64,000 bases of DNA, taken from NCBI GenBank assembly GCA_023417315.1, contig JAEZFW010000073.1, positions 42,407 through 106,406 of the forward strand, read 5' to 3'. The position numbers and the translations under genes were made by a program. This DNA comes from Pseudomonadota bacterium (GTDB lineage: Bacteria; Pseudomonadota; Gammaproteobacteria; Steroidobacterales; Steroidobacteraceae). The notes beneath the pieces are model-generated. The model worked only from the letters and a program-made list of their open reading frames with translations. It ran no database searches and was not told the origin of the DNA. Shown here piece after piece: positions 1 to 7,975 of the stretch (position 1 is its first letter; every line of letters begins with the position of its first letter).

Positions 1-82
1 CGGAGTGACGAGGTGACGCAGTGACGAGGTCGGAGGGAACCCTCTAATCTGACCTCGTCAGTCCGTCACTCCGTCACCTCGC
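1..82. repeat. Inverted array of short GTGACG/GACGAGG units
   Basis: Two arms built from repeated GTGACG-like units face each other. GACGAGGTC (23-31) pairs exactly with GACCTCGTC (51-59), and the flanking units extend the pairing imperfectly on both sides. It starts 12 nt past the cpoB stop codon, so on the minus strand it would form a long hairpin at the end of the tol-pal transcript and could protect or end that mRNA. It may extend beyond the left edge. Confidence 0.7.
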
Positions 83-93
83 CACTGCCAGCC

Positions 94-864
94 TCAGCGG
101 CCCTCGCTCTCCATCTTCGTCAGGCGTTGAGCTGCGAGTCTGGCAGCCGTCGTGTCGCCGAACCTGGAGACGACTTGACCCAACGCCGAGCGAGCGGCGG
201 GATAGTTCTTCAGCTCGTAATTGCAGTAACCGATCTTGAGCAGCGCGTCGGGGATCTTGCGCGAATCCGGAAACCGGTCGACGACCGTTTGGAAATGGCG
301 CAGCGCCTCTGAGTACTGACGCGTGACGTAATGCGCCTCGCCCAACCAATACTGAGCGTTGTCTGCAAGCGCACTGTTCGGGAACGTCGTCAGGAACTGG
401 GAGAACCCACTGATCGCCTCTGGATACTTGCCGTCCTTCAGCAAGTCGAACGCAGCTTGGTAGTTGGCTCGATCGCCTCCCTGCGGGATCGGTAAGCCGG
501 ACCCTGCATCGCGCGTCGCCATGCCGCCGCCGGTCGCGACACCACCGCCCTCGAGCGCGGCCAATCGCCGATCGACATCGCTGTACATTTGGCGCTGCTG
601 ATCCTGCGTCTGGTTGAGCGCGTGCTGCATTTCATCGAGCTGACCGCGCAGCGTGCGTACCTCCGCATTCACCGCCTCGATGCGCTGTGACAGATCGAGC
701 AGGCTCTGATTCGCCAGTACGCGCTCGATGCGCAGCAAGCGCCCGTCGAGCTCGGTCAGTTTCTGCACGACCGGATCTTCTTCAGGCGGTGTGCTCACGC
801 ACCCGCTCAAGAGCGCGCAAGCCGCAAGGGGCACGATCGATCGGAGGAGTCCGTGGGACTTCAT
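94..864 (-). CDS. cpoB: CpoB (YbgF), Tol-Pal associated periplasmic coordinator
   Basis: This 256-residue secreted protein works with the Tol-Pal machine and coordinates outer-membrane constriction with septal peptidoglycan synthesis. The N terminus is hydrophobic and ends in LLSGC, which reads as a lipobox, whereas the E. coli protein is soluble. A coiled-coil trimerisation segment (about 35-100) is followed by a Gly/Ala-rich linker and TPR-like repeats (about 130-250, with motifs such as YWLGEAHY and ALLKIGYCNYEL). It lies 17 nt after pal and ends the tol operon. Family assignment is firm; the lipid anchor is inferred from the motif only. Confidence 0.93.
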   Translation of the reverse strand: MKSHGLLRSIVPLAACALLSGCVSTPPEEDPVVQKLTELDGRLLRIERVLANQSLLDLSQRIEAVNAEVRTLRGQLDEMQHALNQTQDQQRQMYSDVDRRLAALEGGGVATGGGMATRDAGSGLPIPQGGDRANYQAAFDLLKDGKYPEAISGFSQFLTTFPNSALADNAQYWLGEAHYVTRQYSEALRHFQTVVDRFPDSRKIPDALLKIGYCNYELKNYPAARSALGQVVSRFGDTTAARLAAQRLTKMESEGR

Positions 865-881
865 AGTGAATCCTGGAGCGA

Positions 882-1406
882 TTAGCGCGAGTAGACGAGC
901 TCGACGCGACGATTCTTCGAGTATGCCGACTCATCGCCGCCTTGCACCGCCGGACGCTCTTCACCGTAGCTCACGGTCGTGATCTGCGCTTCGGTGACAC
1001 CTTGGAGCATCAGCGCCCGACGCACTGCTTGCGCACGGCGCTCACCGAGGCCGATGTTGTATTCGCGCGAGCCACGCTCGTCTGAGTGGCCTTCCAGCCG
1101 CACGCGGCGGTTCGCGCCACCGTTCAGATACTTCGCATGCGCCGCTACGATCGGCACGAACTCGGGCCTGATCTCCGCGCGGTCGTAATCGAAGTAGACG
1201 ATCGTCCCTGCACGACGAGCTTCCTCGAGCGCGACCTGATCCGCGCTCAGCGCACCGCCCGACACATCACTATCCAACGACCCGCCGGTATCGGTCGTGC
1301 CCGCCTGTTCAGACGTCTGACCCTCGGGAATCGTTTGCGGCTTTTTCGGGCAACCCGCAAGTGCGAAGGCGCTCAACAGGATCAGCACAAGCTGCGTAAC
1401 ACGCAT
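882..1406 (-). CDS. pal: Pal, peptidoglycan-associated outer-membrane lipoprotein
   Basis: Pal anchors the outer membrane to peptidoglycan and is the outer-membrane partner of TolB and TolA. The 174-residue product starts with a lipoprotein signal ending in LAGC (Cys19). After a low-complexity linker comes an OmpA-C domain with FDYDRAEI and the peptidoglycan-binding stretch GHSDERGSREYN, ending NRRVELVY. Length is normal. It is followed closely by cpoB and preceded by a 146-nt gap after tolB, the largest gap in the tol block, so pal may also have its own promoter there (inference). Confidence 0.97.
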   Translation of the reverse strand: MRVTQLVLILLSAFALAGCPKKPQTIPEGQTSEQAGTTDTGGSLDSDVSGGALSADQVALEEARRAGTIVYFDYDRAEIRPEFVPIVAAHAKYLNGGANRRVRLEGHSDERGSREYNIGLGERRAQAVRRALMLQGVTEAQITTVSYGEERPAVQGGDESAYSKNRRVELVYSR

Positions 1407-1552
1407 TCCGATCTCCTAACTGGAAAAGAGTTCTGACTTGAAACCGCACGCGCCCGCGGTTCACGGCTACGCGCTGCCGGCGCAAAAAACTCGCGAAATT
1501 CTGCCACAAGCAGCCTCATGCGACCATGACAACGGCTCTCGAGCGCTGCTGA

Positions 1553-2875
1553 TCAGGGCCGCGCACGCGGGTCGGGCGGGAACGGCGACCATACCGGCTC
1601 GCGCACATCGCCCGAGCTCGCGGCCAGCTTCTGCTGAACTCGCCCGTCGGTCGACACGGTCGCAAGCACCCCGCGTCCGCGATCCTGCGTCGCGTAGATG
1701 AGCGTGGCACCGTTCGGTGCAAAGCTCGGGCTTTCATCCTGACGCCCCTGCGTCAGCACCTGGACGGCTTTGGATGCAAGATCTACCGTGGCGATCCGGA
1801 AATTGCCCCGATCGAGATGAACGACCGCGAGGTGCTTTCCGTCCGGGGACAAACGCGGGCGCGCATTGTAGCCGCCCTCGAATGTCACGCGCGATGCCCG
1901 GTTGGGCTGATCTACATTCACTTCGTAAACCTGCGGTCCGCCTGCACGATCCGACATGAAGTAGAGCTTACGACCATCGGCAGACCACGTCGGTTCAGTA
2001 TCGATGCCGGGATCGAACGTCATTCTCGTGAGCGTCTGATTACCGAGGTTCAGCGTGTAGACATCGACGTCGCCGTCCTTGCGCGAGAGCGTCAACGCCA
2101 GCGTGCTTCCATCCGGCGACCAAGCTGGCGCGCCGTTGATGCCTGCCCGCGCCGACACTCGACGCCGCTCGCCGCTGCGCAAAGTTTGCACGTAGATCGC
2201 CGATGCTTTGTTCTCGAACGAAACGTAGGCCAGGCTCTGACCATCGGGTGACCAGGCCGGCGACATCAACGGCTCGCTCGAGCTGGTGATCGTCTGCTGA
2301 TTCTCGCCATCTGCATCCGCCACAATGAGTCTGTAGCGCTGTTGGGGAGGCGTGCCCTCGACACTGATGAACGCAATGCGCGTCGAAAACGCACCGCGAA
2401 TTCCGGTGAGTTGCTCGAAGATGATGTCTGCGACTCGATGCGCCATGGCGCGCAGAGAAGCTGTATTGGCAGTAAGGCGTTGGCCGGTCAGCCGCTGTCC
2501 CGTCAGAACGTTGTAGAGCTCGAACTCCGTTGCGAAGCGGTCCGGCCCATCGGGCATCAAGCGTCCGACCGCGATGAAGTCGCTCTTCAAGTAGCGCCAG
2601 TCCTGGAAGCGAATCTGATCGCCTCGTGTCGGGCGATCGATCATGTCCTTGCGATCGAGCGGTGCGAAGCGGCCGCTGCGATGCAAGTCCGCAGCAACGA
2701 CTTCTGCGAGATCGTAGGGTGCGGCCCCGGTCGACTCCCATCCGAACGGAACGATCGCGATCGGCACGGCATCCTCTTGGCCGCGCGTGATCTCGATCCG
2801 AAGCTGCGCGTGTGCGCTCGCCGCGGTGAAAAACAGCAACGCGCAACACACGTTCCTGAAGACGGTTCTGATCAT
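1553..2875 (-). CDS. tolB: TolB, periplasmic beta-propeller of the Tol-Pal system
   Basis: TolB is a periplasmic protein that links Pal to the inner-membrane TolQRA complex. The 440-residue product has a signal peptide ending near SAHA-Q, an N-terminal alpha/beta domain (about 25-160), and a C-terminal six-bladed propeller made of PD40 repeats, seen as repeated WSPDG, WSADG, LSPDG and FAPNG motifs. It begins 16 nt after tolA stops, in the expected order. Length and architecture match the family. Confidence 0.97.
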   Translation of the reverse strand: MIRTVFRNVCCALLFFTAASAHAQLRIEITRGQEDAVPIAIVPFGWESTGAAPYDLAEVVAADLHRSGRFAPLDRKDMIDRPTRGDQIRFQDWRYLKSDFIAVGRLMPDGPDRFATEFELYNVLTGQRLTGQRLTANTASLRAMAHRVADIIFEQLTGIRGAFSTRIAFISVEGTPPQQRYRLIVADADGENQQTITSSSEPLMSPAWSPDGQSLAYVSFENKASAIYVQTLRSGERRRVSARAGINGAPAWSPDGSTLALTLSRKDGDVDVYTLNLGNQTLTRMTFDPGIDTEPTWSADGRKLYFMSDRAGGPQVYEVNVDQPNRASRVTFEGGYNARPRLSPDGKHLAVVHLDRGNFRIATVDLASKAVQVLTQGRQDESPSFAPNGATLIYATQDRGRGVLATVSTDGRVQQKLAASSGDVREPVWSPFPPDPRARP

Positions 2876-2891
2876 GCAACGCTCTCCTGCA

Positions 2892-3815
2892 TCAATCTTC
2901 TGCTTTGAACAGTAGCAGCAAGGTTCGTTCGAACAATCGCGGATCGGACGGCTGCGGCAGCGGTGAAGAACGCATGACTGCAGTCTCGATCGATTGGCGC
3001 ACGGCGCTATCGCCGTTGCACCGCGTGACTTGCGCCGACAGCACCATACCTCCTGGGGCTTGGTTCACCCGCACCTCACACTCCAAGTCGGGTCGCGTCG
3101 AAGCCGGGCGCCTCCACTGGCGCTCCACGTGCTGCTTGATGAGCGCCGCGTATTGAGACATAGCGGACGAGCCGCGGACCTGATTCAGCTGTTCTTCCGC
3201 CTCGAGCTGGCGTCGGAGCTCCTCCTCGCGTGCCGACTGCGCACGCGCTTCCTCGGCTGCCCTGCGCTTCTTCGCTTCCTCTTCCTGCTTACGCTTGATC
3301 TCTTCGGCTCGCTTGCGCTCCGCCTCGGCTTGGCGCTTGCGTTCCTCTTCTGCCTGACGCTTGCGCTGGGCTTCCGCTTCGGCGCGACGCTGCTCTTCCT
3401 GCCGAGCTCGCAACTGCTGCTCCTCGGCTTGCTTGCGCTGCTCCTCTTCGACTCGCTTTTGTTGCTCAGCTTGACGTTCGCGCTCGGCGCGTTGTTCCGC
3501 TTCTTGGCGCCGCACCTGTTCTTCGAGCTGGCGCTTCTCGGCAAGCTCCTTCTCGCGCTGTGCAGCCAACTCTTTTTCCCGCTCTGCGCGCAGGCGCTCT
3601 TGCTCGCGTGCTCGCTCGCGCTCTCGTTCGCGCTGCCGCGTGGGGGCAGCAGCCAGCATCGACTCATCGACTACGACCGCCTGAATCGCGAGCTGCGGGG
3701 GTGGGGCATCGCGCGTCATCTGAATCATGGTCAGTCCGAAGATGCCCGCGAATAGGACGTGCAGGAGCAGGGCCCCGAACAGGTAAAACCAGTGCTGGCG
3801 CAGAAAATCGAGCAT
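2892..3815 (-). CDS. tolA: TolA, inner-membrane protein spanning the periplasm
   Basis: TolA transmits energy from TolQR to Pal/TolB. The 307-residue product has one N-terminal membrane helix (about 10-30), a long helical segment of Glu/Arg/Gln/Lys/Ala repeats (about 60-215), and a globular C-terminal domain with the conserved ECEVRVN and RSSPLPQP stretches. The helical domain is short compared with E. coli TolA (421 residues). It sits 4 nt after tolR. The repeat-rich helix produces a long open frame on the opposite strand, which is not a gene. Confidence 0.95.
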   Translation of the reverse strand: MLDFLRQHWFYLFGALLLHVLFAGIFGLTMIQMTRDAPPPQLAIQAVVVDESMLAAAPTRQRERERERAREQERLRAEREKELAAQREKELAEKRQLEEQVRRQEAEQRAERERQAEQQKRVEEEQRKQAEEQQLRARQEEQRRAEAEAQRKRQAEEERKRQAEAERKRAEEIKRKQEEEAKKRRAAEEARAQSAREEELRRQLEAEEQLNQVRGSSAMSQYAALIKQHVERQWRRPASTRPDLECEVRVNQAPGGMVLSAQVTRCNGDSAVRQSIETAVMRSSPLPQPSDPRLFERTLLLLFKAED

Positions 3816-3819
3816 CGTC

Positions 3820-4281
3820 TCAACGATTGCCCCGACGCTGAGAAGGGGTGTCTCGAGGATCGGTGATGAAACCTACCTTCTCGGCGCCCGATTCCTGGAG
3901 CAGCACCATGCCTTCGACGACGCTGCCGTAAGGCACACTGCGGTCGGCTTTCACCAACACGGCCGTTTTGGGCTCGCGCCTCAGTACTGCCGAGACACGC
4001 TGCACGACAGCTTCCGCGTCGATCGGCGTCTCCTCATCTCCGCCGATGTTCAGATAGAAGTTGCCGCTCGCATCGACGCTCAAGACCAGGGGTTTCTGCT
4101 CGCTCATATCCTCAGGTAAGGGCTCTGCCCCCGCCTTCGGCAGATCCACCTTGATTCCTTGCGTAAGCAGCGGCGCCGTTACCATGAAGATGATGAGCAG
4201 CACGAGCATCACGTCGATGTACGGCACGACGTTGATCTCGCCCATCAGCCGGCGGCTGCGGCGGTTTGGTGAGGGAGTCAT
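3820..4281 (-). CDS. tolR: TolR, ExbD-family inner-membrane proton-channel subunit
   Basis: TolR is the ExbD-like partner of TolQ in the proton-driven motor. The 153-residue product has one membrane helix with the family signature NVVPYIDVMLVLLIIFMV; its Asp is the conserved proton-pathway residue. The periplasmic domain ends in GFITDP. The start codon overlaps the tolQ stop as ATGA, indicating translational coupling, and tolA follows after 4 nt. Confidence 0.97.
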   Translation of the reverse strand: MTPSPNRRSRRLMGEINVVPYIDVMLVLLIIFMVTAPLLTQGIKVDLPKAGAEPLPEDMSEQKPLVLSVDASGNFYLNIGGDEETPIDAEAVVQRVSAVLRREPKTAVLVKADRSVPYGSVVEGMVLLQESGAEKVGFITDPRDTPSQRRGNR

Positions 4282-4991
4282 GCGTGCGCCTCGACGGCAC
4301 TGGCACCCTGGCCGGACCGCGGCATGGTGGCGTGACGCTGCAGAATCGAAGAGAGCTCTTCGACGAAGGTGTCGTAGCGCAGCTCGATCCGGCTCACTTG
4401 ATCGGCATAGCGGTTATAGGCAATGACCGCCGGGATCGCGGCGAACAGGCCCATTGCGGTTGCAATCAGCGCTTCGGCGATGCCAGGCGCCACCATGGCC
4501 AACGTCGCTTGTTGAACGTTCCCGAGCCCGTGGAAGGCGTTCATGATGCCCCACACGGTGCCGAAGAGGCCGACGTACGGGCTTGTTGATCCGATCGTGG
4601 CCAACATCGACAAGCTGTGCTCGAGCCGATCGGTCTCGCGTAGCAGCGCGACGCGCATGCCGCGCCGAGAACCCTCGATGAGCTGCGCCGCCCCGACGCC
4701 GTGCTGCCGCATGCGAGTGAACTCGCGAAAGCCTTGTTCGAAGATGCTCTCCATGCCCTTGGTAACCCTGCGGCTTTGATCGATGGACCGAAACATCGCG
4801 GTCAAATCGCCGCCCGACCAGAAGACCTCCTCGAAGCGGTCCGCGTCCGCCCGCGCCTGCCGTAATTCGGATCGTTTGCGCAGCATGATCGCCCACGAGA
4901 CGATCGAAGCCAGCAGCAACAGCACCATCACGATCTGTACGATGATGCTCGCTTGAAGCACGAGCTCCAGCGGATTCAGATTGCTCGTCAT
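4278..4991 (-). CDS. tolQ: TolQ, ExbB/MotA-family inner-membrane motor subunit
   Basis: TolQ has three membrane helices and forms the proton channel with TolR. I chose the ATG at 4991 because it gives the typical N terminus MTSNLNPLELVLQ, has AGGAG about 8 nt upstream, and overlaps the ybgC stop as ATGA; longer in-frame starts would run into ybgC. The product is 237 residues. Helices lie near residues 15-40, 135-160 and 170-195, with the GTVWGIM and GIAEALIATAMGLFAAIPAV motifs of the family. Confidence 0.96.
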   Translation of the reverse strand: MTSNLNPLELVLQASIIVQIVMVLLLLASIVSWAIMLRKRSELRQARADADRFEEVFWSGGDLTAMFRSIDQSRRVTKGMESIFEQGFREFTRMRQHGVGAAQLIEGSRRGMRVALLRETDRLEHSLSMLATIGSTSPYVGLFGTVWGIMNAFHGLGNVQQATLAMVAPGIAEALIATAMGLFAAIPAVIAYNRYADQVSRIELRYDTFVEELSSILQRHATMPRSGQGASAVEAHA

Positions 4992-5401
4992 TCGCCCTTC
5001 TCCTGCAATAGCCGGTCCGGCAATGGCCGCGGCCTGTAACTCTCTGCGTCGAGACACGCGACACGCACGCGTCCATCCAATAACAGCTCACCGCCCACGC
5101 CCTGCCGAAAGATTTCTTGCTTGAACGTCAGGCTTGCTCGAGCGGCTTCGGCGACCTCGCACGTCACGTGCAGCAATTCCCCGTATCGCGCAGGCCGTCG
5201 GAAATGCGCCTCCACATCAACGACAACGAACAAGCGTCCATGTTCCTGCCTAAACGCTTCTTGTTCGATACCCAGCGCACGCAACCAGTCCGTCCGCGCC
5301 CGCTCCATGAACTTGAAATAGTTCGCGTAGTAGACGATGCCGCCGGCGTCGGTGTCCTCCCAGTAGATGCGAACTGGGATCGCGAATGGCGTGCTGCTCA
5401 T
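4988..5401 (-). CDS. ybgC: YbgC, 4HBT-fold acyl-CoA thioesterase of the tol operon
   Basis: This hot-dog-fold thioesterase is the usual first gene of the tol-pal cluster and acts on acyl-CoA or acyl-ACP in the cytoplasm. The 137-residue product from the ATG at 5401 starts MSSTPFAIPVRIYWEDTDAGG. The YWEDTDAGGIVYY motif contains the catalytic Asp. An upstream in-frame start at 5485 exists, but the extra residues are encoded by the intergenic inverted repeat and are not conserved in type. It overlaps tolQ by 4 nt. Confidence 0.93.
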   Translation of the reverse strand: MSSTPFAIPVRIYWEDTDAGGIVYYANYFKFMERARTDWLRALGIEQEAFRQEHGRLFVVVDVEAHFRRPARYGELLHVTCEVAEAARASLTFKQEIFRQGVGGELLLDGRVRVACLDAESYRPRPLPDRLLQEKGE

Positions 5402-5414
5402 CGCGCGCGGAGCC

Positions 5415-5549
5415 GGGGTGAACGGCGAACAGCGAACGGTGAACAGTGAGAAGAGCGATTCGCTGCGACCGCAGGGCTGGGACATGACGCCCAGCAGGCG
5501 CGTACCACGCGCGTGTCACCGTTCGCCTTTCGCCGTTCGCCGTTCACCC
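5415..5549. repeat. Inverted array of GGCGAAC/GGTGAAC units between ruvB and ybgC
   Basis: The left arm (5415-5450) repeats GGTGAACGGCGAACAGCGAA; the right arm (5515-5549) is its imperfect reverse complement built from CGTTCGC units. The arms are separated by 64 nt. The structure fills the ruvB-ybgC gap, so on the minus strand it would form a hairpin between two co-directional genes. Confidence 0.75.
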
Positions 5550-5562
5550 GCATCACCTTGGC

Positions 5563-6597
5563 TCAACCATTGAACAAATCACCCGTTCCGCCTCGCTCCG
5601 GGATCTTCAATCCAAAATGCTGATAGGCATTTCGGGTTGCGACGCGGCCGCGAGCGGTACGCATCATGAATCCCTGCTGGATGAGGAACGGCTCGATGAC
5701 ATCTTCGATGGTGCCGCGTTCTTCGCCCAGGGCCGCCGCCAAGCTCTCGACGCCTACGGGACCGCCGTCGAACTTCTCGATGATCGTCAGCAAGAGCTTG
5801 CGATCCATGACATCGAATCCGAGCGGATCGACATCCAACAAGTCGAGCGCGGCTTGCGCCATCTCATCGGTGATGCGTCCGGCGCCTTTGACTTCTGCAT
5901 AGTCGCGCACGCGCCTCAGCAATCGATTGGCGATGCGAGGAGTTCCGCGTGAACGCTGGGCGATACGCGCGGCGCCACTAGGATCGGTCGGCACACCCAG
6001 GATCGAGGCGGACCGCGCGACGATCCTCTGCAACTCCTGCTGATCGTAGAACTCGAGTCGCTGCACGATGCCGAAGCGGTCGCGCAATGGCGACGTCAGA
6101 AGCCCCGCCCGGGTCGTCGCACCCACCAGCGTGAACGGTGGGAGATCCAGCTTGATCGAGCGGGCGCCGGGCCCCTCTCCGATCATGATATCGAGCTGGA
6201 AGTCCTCCATCGCTGGATACAGGATCTCCTCGACGACCGGACTCAAGCGATGGATCTCATCCACGAACAGGACGTCGTTAGGCTGCAAGTTCGTAAGCAA
6301 TGCCGCCAAGTCCCCTGCACGCTCGATGACAGGCCCAGATGTCTGCTTGAGGTTTACGTTGAGCTCGTTCGCGATGATGTTTGCGAGCGTGGTCTTGCCG
6401 AGCCCCGGCGGGCCGAAGATGAGCACGTGGTCGAGTGCCTCGCGACGATTGCGCGCAGCCTCGATAAAGATCTCCATCTGTGTCTTGACTGCCGACTGAC
6501 CGACGTAGTCGGCGAGCCGCTTGGGACGCACGGCGCGGTCGAAGGCCTCTTCGTCGCCCTGCGTGCCGGCCGAGACGATGCGGTCGTGTTCGATCAT
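5563..6597 (-). CDS. ruvB: RuvB, Holliday-junction branch-migration helicase
   Basis: RuvB is the AAA+ motor that drives branch migration with RuvA. The 344-residue product carries Walker A GPPGLGKT (62-69), Walker B FVDEIH (Asp113, Glu114), sensor motif GATTRAG, and the C-terminal winged helix with FLIQQGF and RGR. It follows ruvA with a 113-nt gap that holds a GC-rich hairpin, so it is less tightly coupled than ruvC-ruvA. Length is typical. Confidence 0.98.
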   Translation of the reverse strand: MIEHDRIVSAGTQGDEEAFDRAVRPKRLADYVGQSAVKTQMEIFIEAARNRREALDHVLIFGPPGLGKTTLANIIANELNVNLKQTSGPVIERAGDLAALLTNLQPNDVLFVDEIHRLSPVVEEILYPAMEDFQLDIMIGEGPGARSIKLDLPPFTLVGATTRAGLLTSPLRDRFGIVQRLEFYDQQELQRIVARSASILGVPTDPSGAARIAQRSRGTPRIANRLLRRVRDYAEVKGAGRITDEMAQAALDLLDVDPLGFDVMDRKLLLTIIEKFDGGPVGVESLAAALGEERGTIEDVIEPFLIQQGFMMRTARGRVATRNAYQHFGLKIPERGGTGDLFNG

Positions 6598-6650
6598 GGG
6601 ATCGCTCGCGCGCCGCCATCGGCAGTCGACTGTCGACTGTCCACTTGAGT

Positions 6651-6688
6651 CCCCTCCTCCGCGGCGCGGGGGAGGGCTAGGGTGGGGG
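6651..6688. repeat. GC-rich hairpin element, GCGGGGGAGGG family (copy 1)
   Basis: CCCTCCTCCGCG pairs with CGCGGGGGAGGG apart from one mismatch, followed by CTAGGGTGGGGG. The same string in reverse orientation is at 10531-10567, so this is a dispersed element. It lies in the gap between ruvA and ruvB. Confidence 0.65.
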
Positions 6689-6710
6689 CATCTTTCGCGC
6701 GGCGCTTCAT

Positions 6711-7319
6711 CTACTTCATCGCCGCCGCTTGCAAGGCTCTGCGGATGATCTCTTCGGTCGTCTTCGCGGACTCATCGACGTTCTTCAATAGGCGTACGAC
6801 TTCCGCCGGTTTGTAGCCGAGCGCCACCAATGCGCTGAATGCTTCGCCTTGAGGTCCGGCCGCACTCTCGGCCGTCATCCCGGCCACCGCCGGAACGACT
6901 CCTGCGAGTTGGCCGAATGCTTTGATCCGATCGCGCATCTCGACGACCAAGCGCTCGCCCGTCTTGCGCCCGACGCCGGGGATTCGTACGAGCGAATCGA
7001 CATCCTGCGCCTCGATGCATGCCAGGAAGCTTTCGACGTTCATGCCTGAGAGCAGCGCGAGCGCGAGTTTCGGCCCCACGTTAGATACTTTCAACAGCTC
7101 GCGAAACAACCGGCGCTCGCGCTCGGTCGCGAAGCCGAACAAGATGTGCGCATCCTCTCTTACGACCAAATGCGTAAAGAGATTGACCTCCGTTCCAGTG
7201 GCGGGCAAGCCGTAGAACGTGGACATCGGCGCTTCGAGCTCATAACCCACACCGCCGACATCGACGACCAACTGCGGGGGATGTTTCGCGGCGAGTCGGC
7301 CGCGCAGGTAACCGATCAT
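6711..7319 (-). CDS. ruvA: RuvA, Holliday-junction DNA-binding subunit
   Basis: RuvA binds four-way junctions as a tetramer and loads RuvB. I chose the ATG at 7319, giving 202 residues beginning MIGYLRGRL, the conserved family N terminus; a longer frame upstream lies wholly in ruvC. Domain I (OB fold) is followed by two helix-hairpin-helix motifs (NVGPKLALALLSGM and IPGVGRKTGERLVVEM), and a C-terminal domain (about 155-202) contacts RuvB. The start overlaps the ruvC stop as ATGA. Confidence 0.97.
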   Translation of the reverse strand: MIGYLRGRLAAKHPPQLVVDVGGVGYELEAPMSTFYGLPATGTEVNLFTHLVVREDAHILFGFATERERRLFRELLKVSNVGPKLALALLSGMNVESFLACIEAQDVDSLVRIPGVGRKTGERLVVEMRDRIKAFGQLAGVVPAVAGMTAESAAGPQGEAFSALVALGYKPAEVVRLLKNVDESAKTTEEIIRRALQAAAMK

Positions 7320-7831
7320 CGAGCGCAGCCCGCTGCCATGGAAGCGAGAACGCGCAGCTTGCGCGAGTGCGCATGACAAAGCGCGATGGCGAGCGCATCC
7401 GCCGCGTCCTCGGTGAGCGGGCCAGCGATACGCAAAAGACTTTTCACCATGAGCTGCACCTGCTCCTTCTGCGCGCCGCCCGTACCCACCACCGCGAGCT
7501 TGACCTCGCGGGGGGCATACTCGAAGACACGAGGACGAACCGCGAACGTTGCGCTCAATGCCGCGCCACGCGCTTGCCCCAGCTTCAACGCGCTATCCGC
7601 ATTGCGATGCATGAAGACGCGCTCGATCGCGACCTCATCCGGTCGGAACTCGCTCGCGAGCCGATCGACTCCCACGAAGATCTCCTGCAAGCGTTCGGTC
7701 AGGGAATTGCCGCTCGTCTTGATCGCGCCGCTCACGAGGTACGCGATTCGCGAGCCGTTCGCTTCGATGACCGCGTAGCCGGTGCGTTGGGATCCGGGGT
7801 CCAGCCCCAAAATACGAACCTGAGCCGGCAA
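7316..7831 (-). CDS. ruvC: RuvC, Holliday-junction resolvase
   Basis: RuvC is the dimeric endonuclease that cuts Holliday junctions. Conserved features are ILGLDPGSQRTGYAVI with the first catalytic Asp, VAIERVF with catalytic Glu, and EDAADALAIALCH with the last acidic cluster. No ATG sits near the conserved N terminus. A TTG at 7831 preceded by AGAGG at 5 nt gives 171 residues, close to the usual 173, so I propose it; longer starts add an atypical leader. It is divergent from relA. Confidence 0.93.
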   Translation of the reverse strand: MPAQVRILGLDPGSQRTGYAVIEANGSRIAYLVSGAIKTSGNSLTERLQEIFVGVDRLASEFRPDEVAIERVFMHRNADSALKLGQARGAALSATFAVRPRVFEYAPREVKLAVVGTGGAQKEQVQLMVKSLLRIAGPLTEDAADALAIALCHAHSRKLRVLASMAAGCAR

Positions 7832-7975
7832 AGCGCCCTCTCGAGAGGACCCCGTCAACGATGCAAGACTGTGCGGGCGCCGCAGCCTGCGCAAGAGGTT
7901 ATCCGCCTTAAGATTTCGAGTACGACGGGCCGGTATGATACGGGAAACCGCCGCGAGCAGGCACCAGGTTACGCG

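Noticed and set aside
2994..3755. Long open frame (253 codons) on the plus strand opposite tolA
   Set aside because: It is antisense to the Glu/Arg/Lys/Gln repeat region of tolA, whose codon pattern gives a long reading frame with a Leu-rich product on the other strand. tolA is a clear member of its operon.
7367..7975. Longer N terminus for RelA
   Set aside because: The extension overlaps ruvC and its start region on the opposite strand and contains no RelA-like sequence; ATG 7976 gives the normal length.
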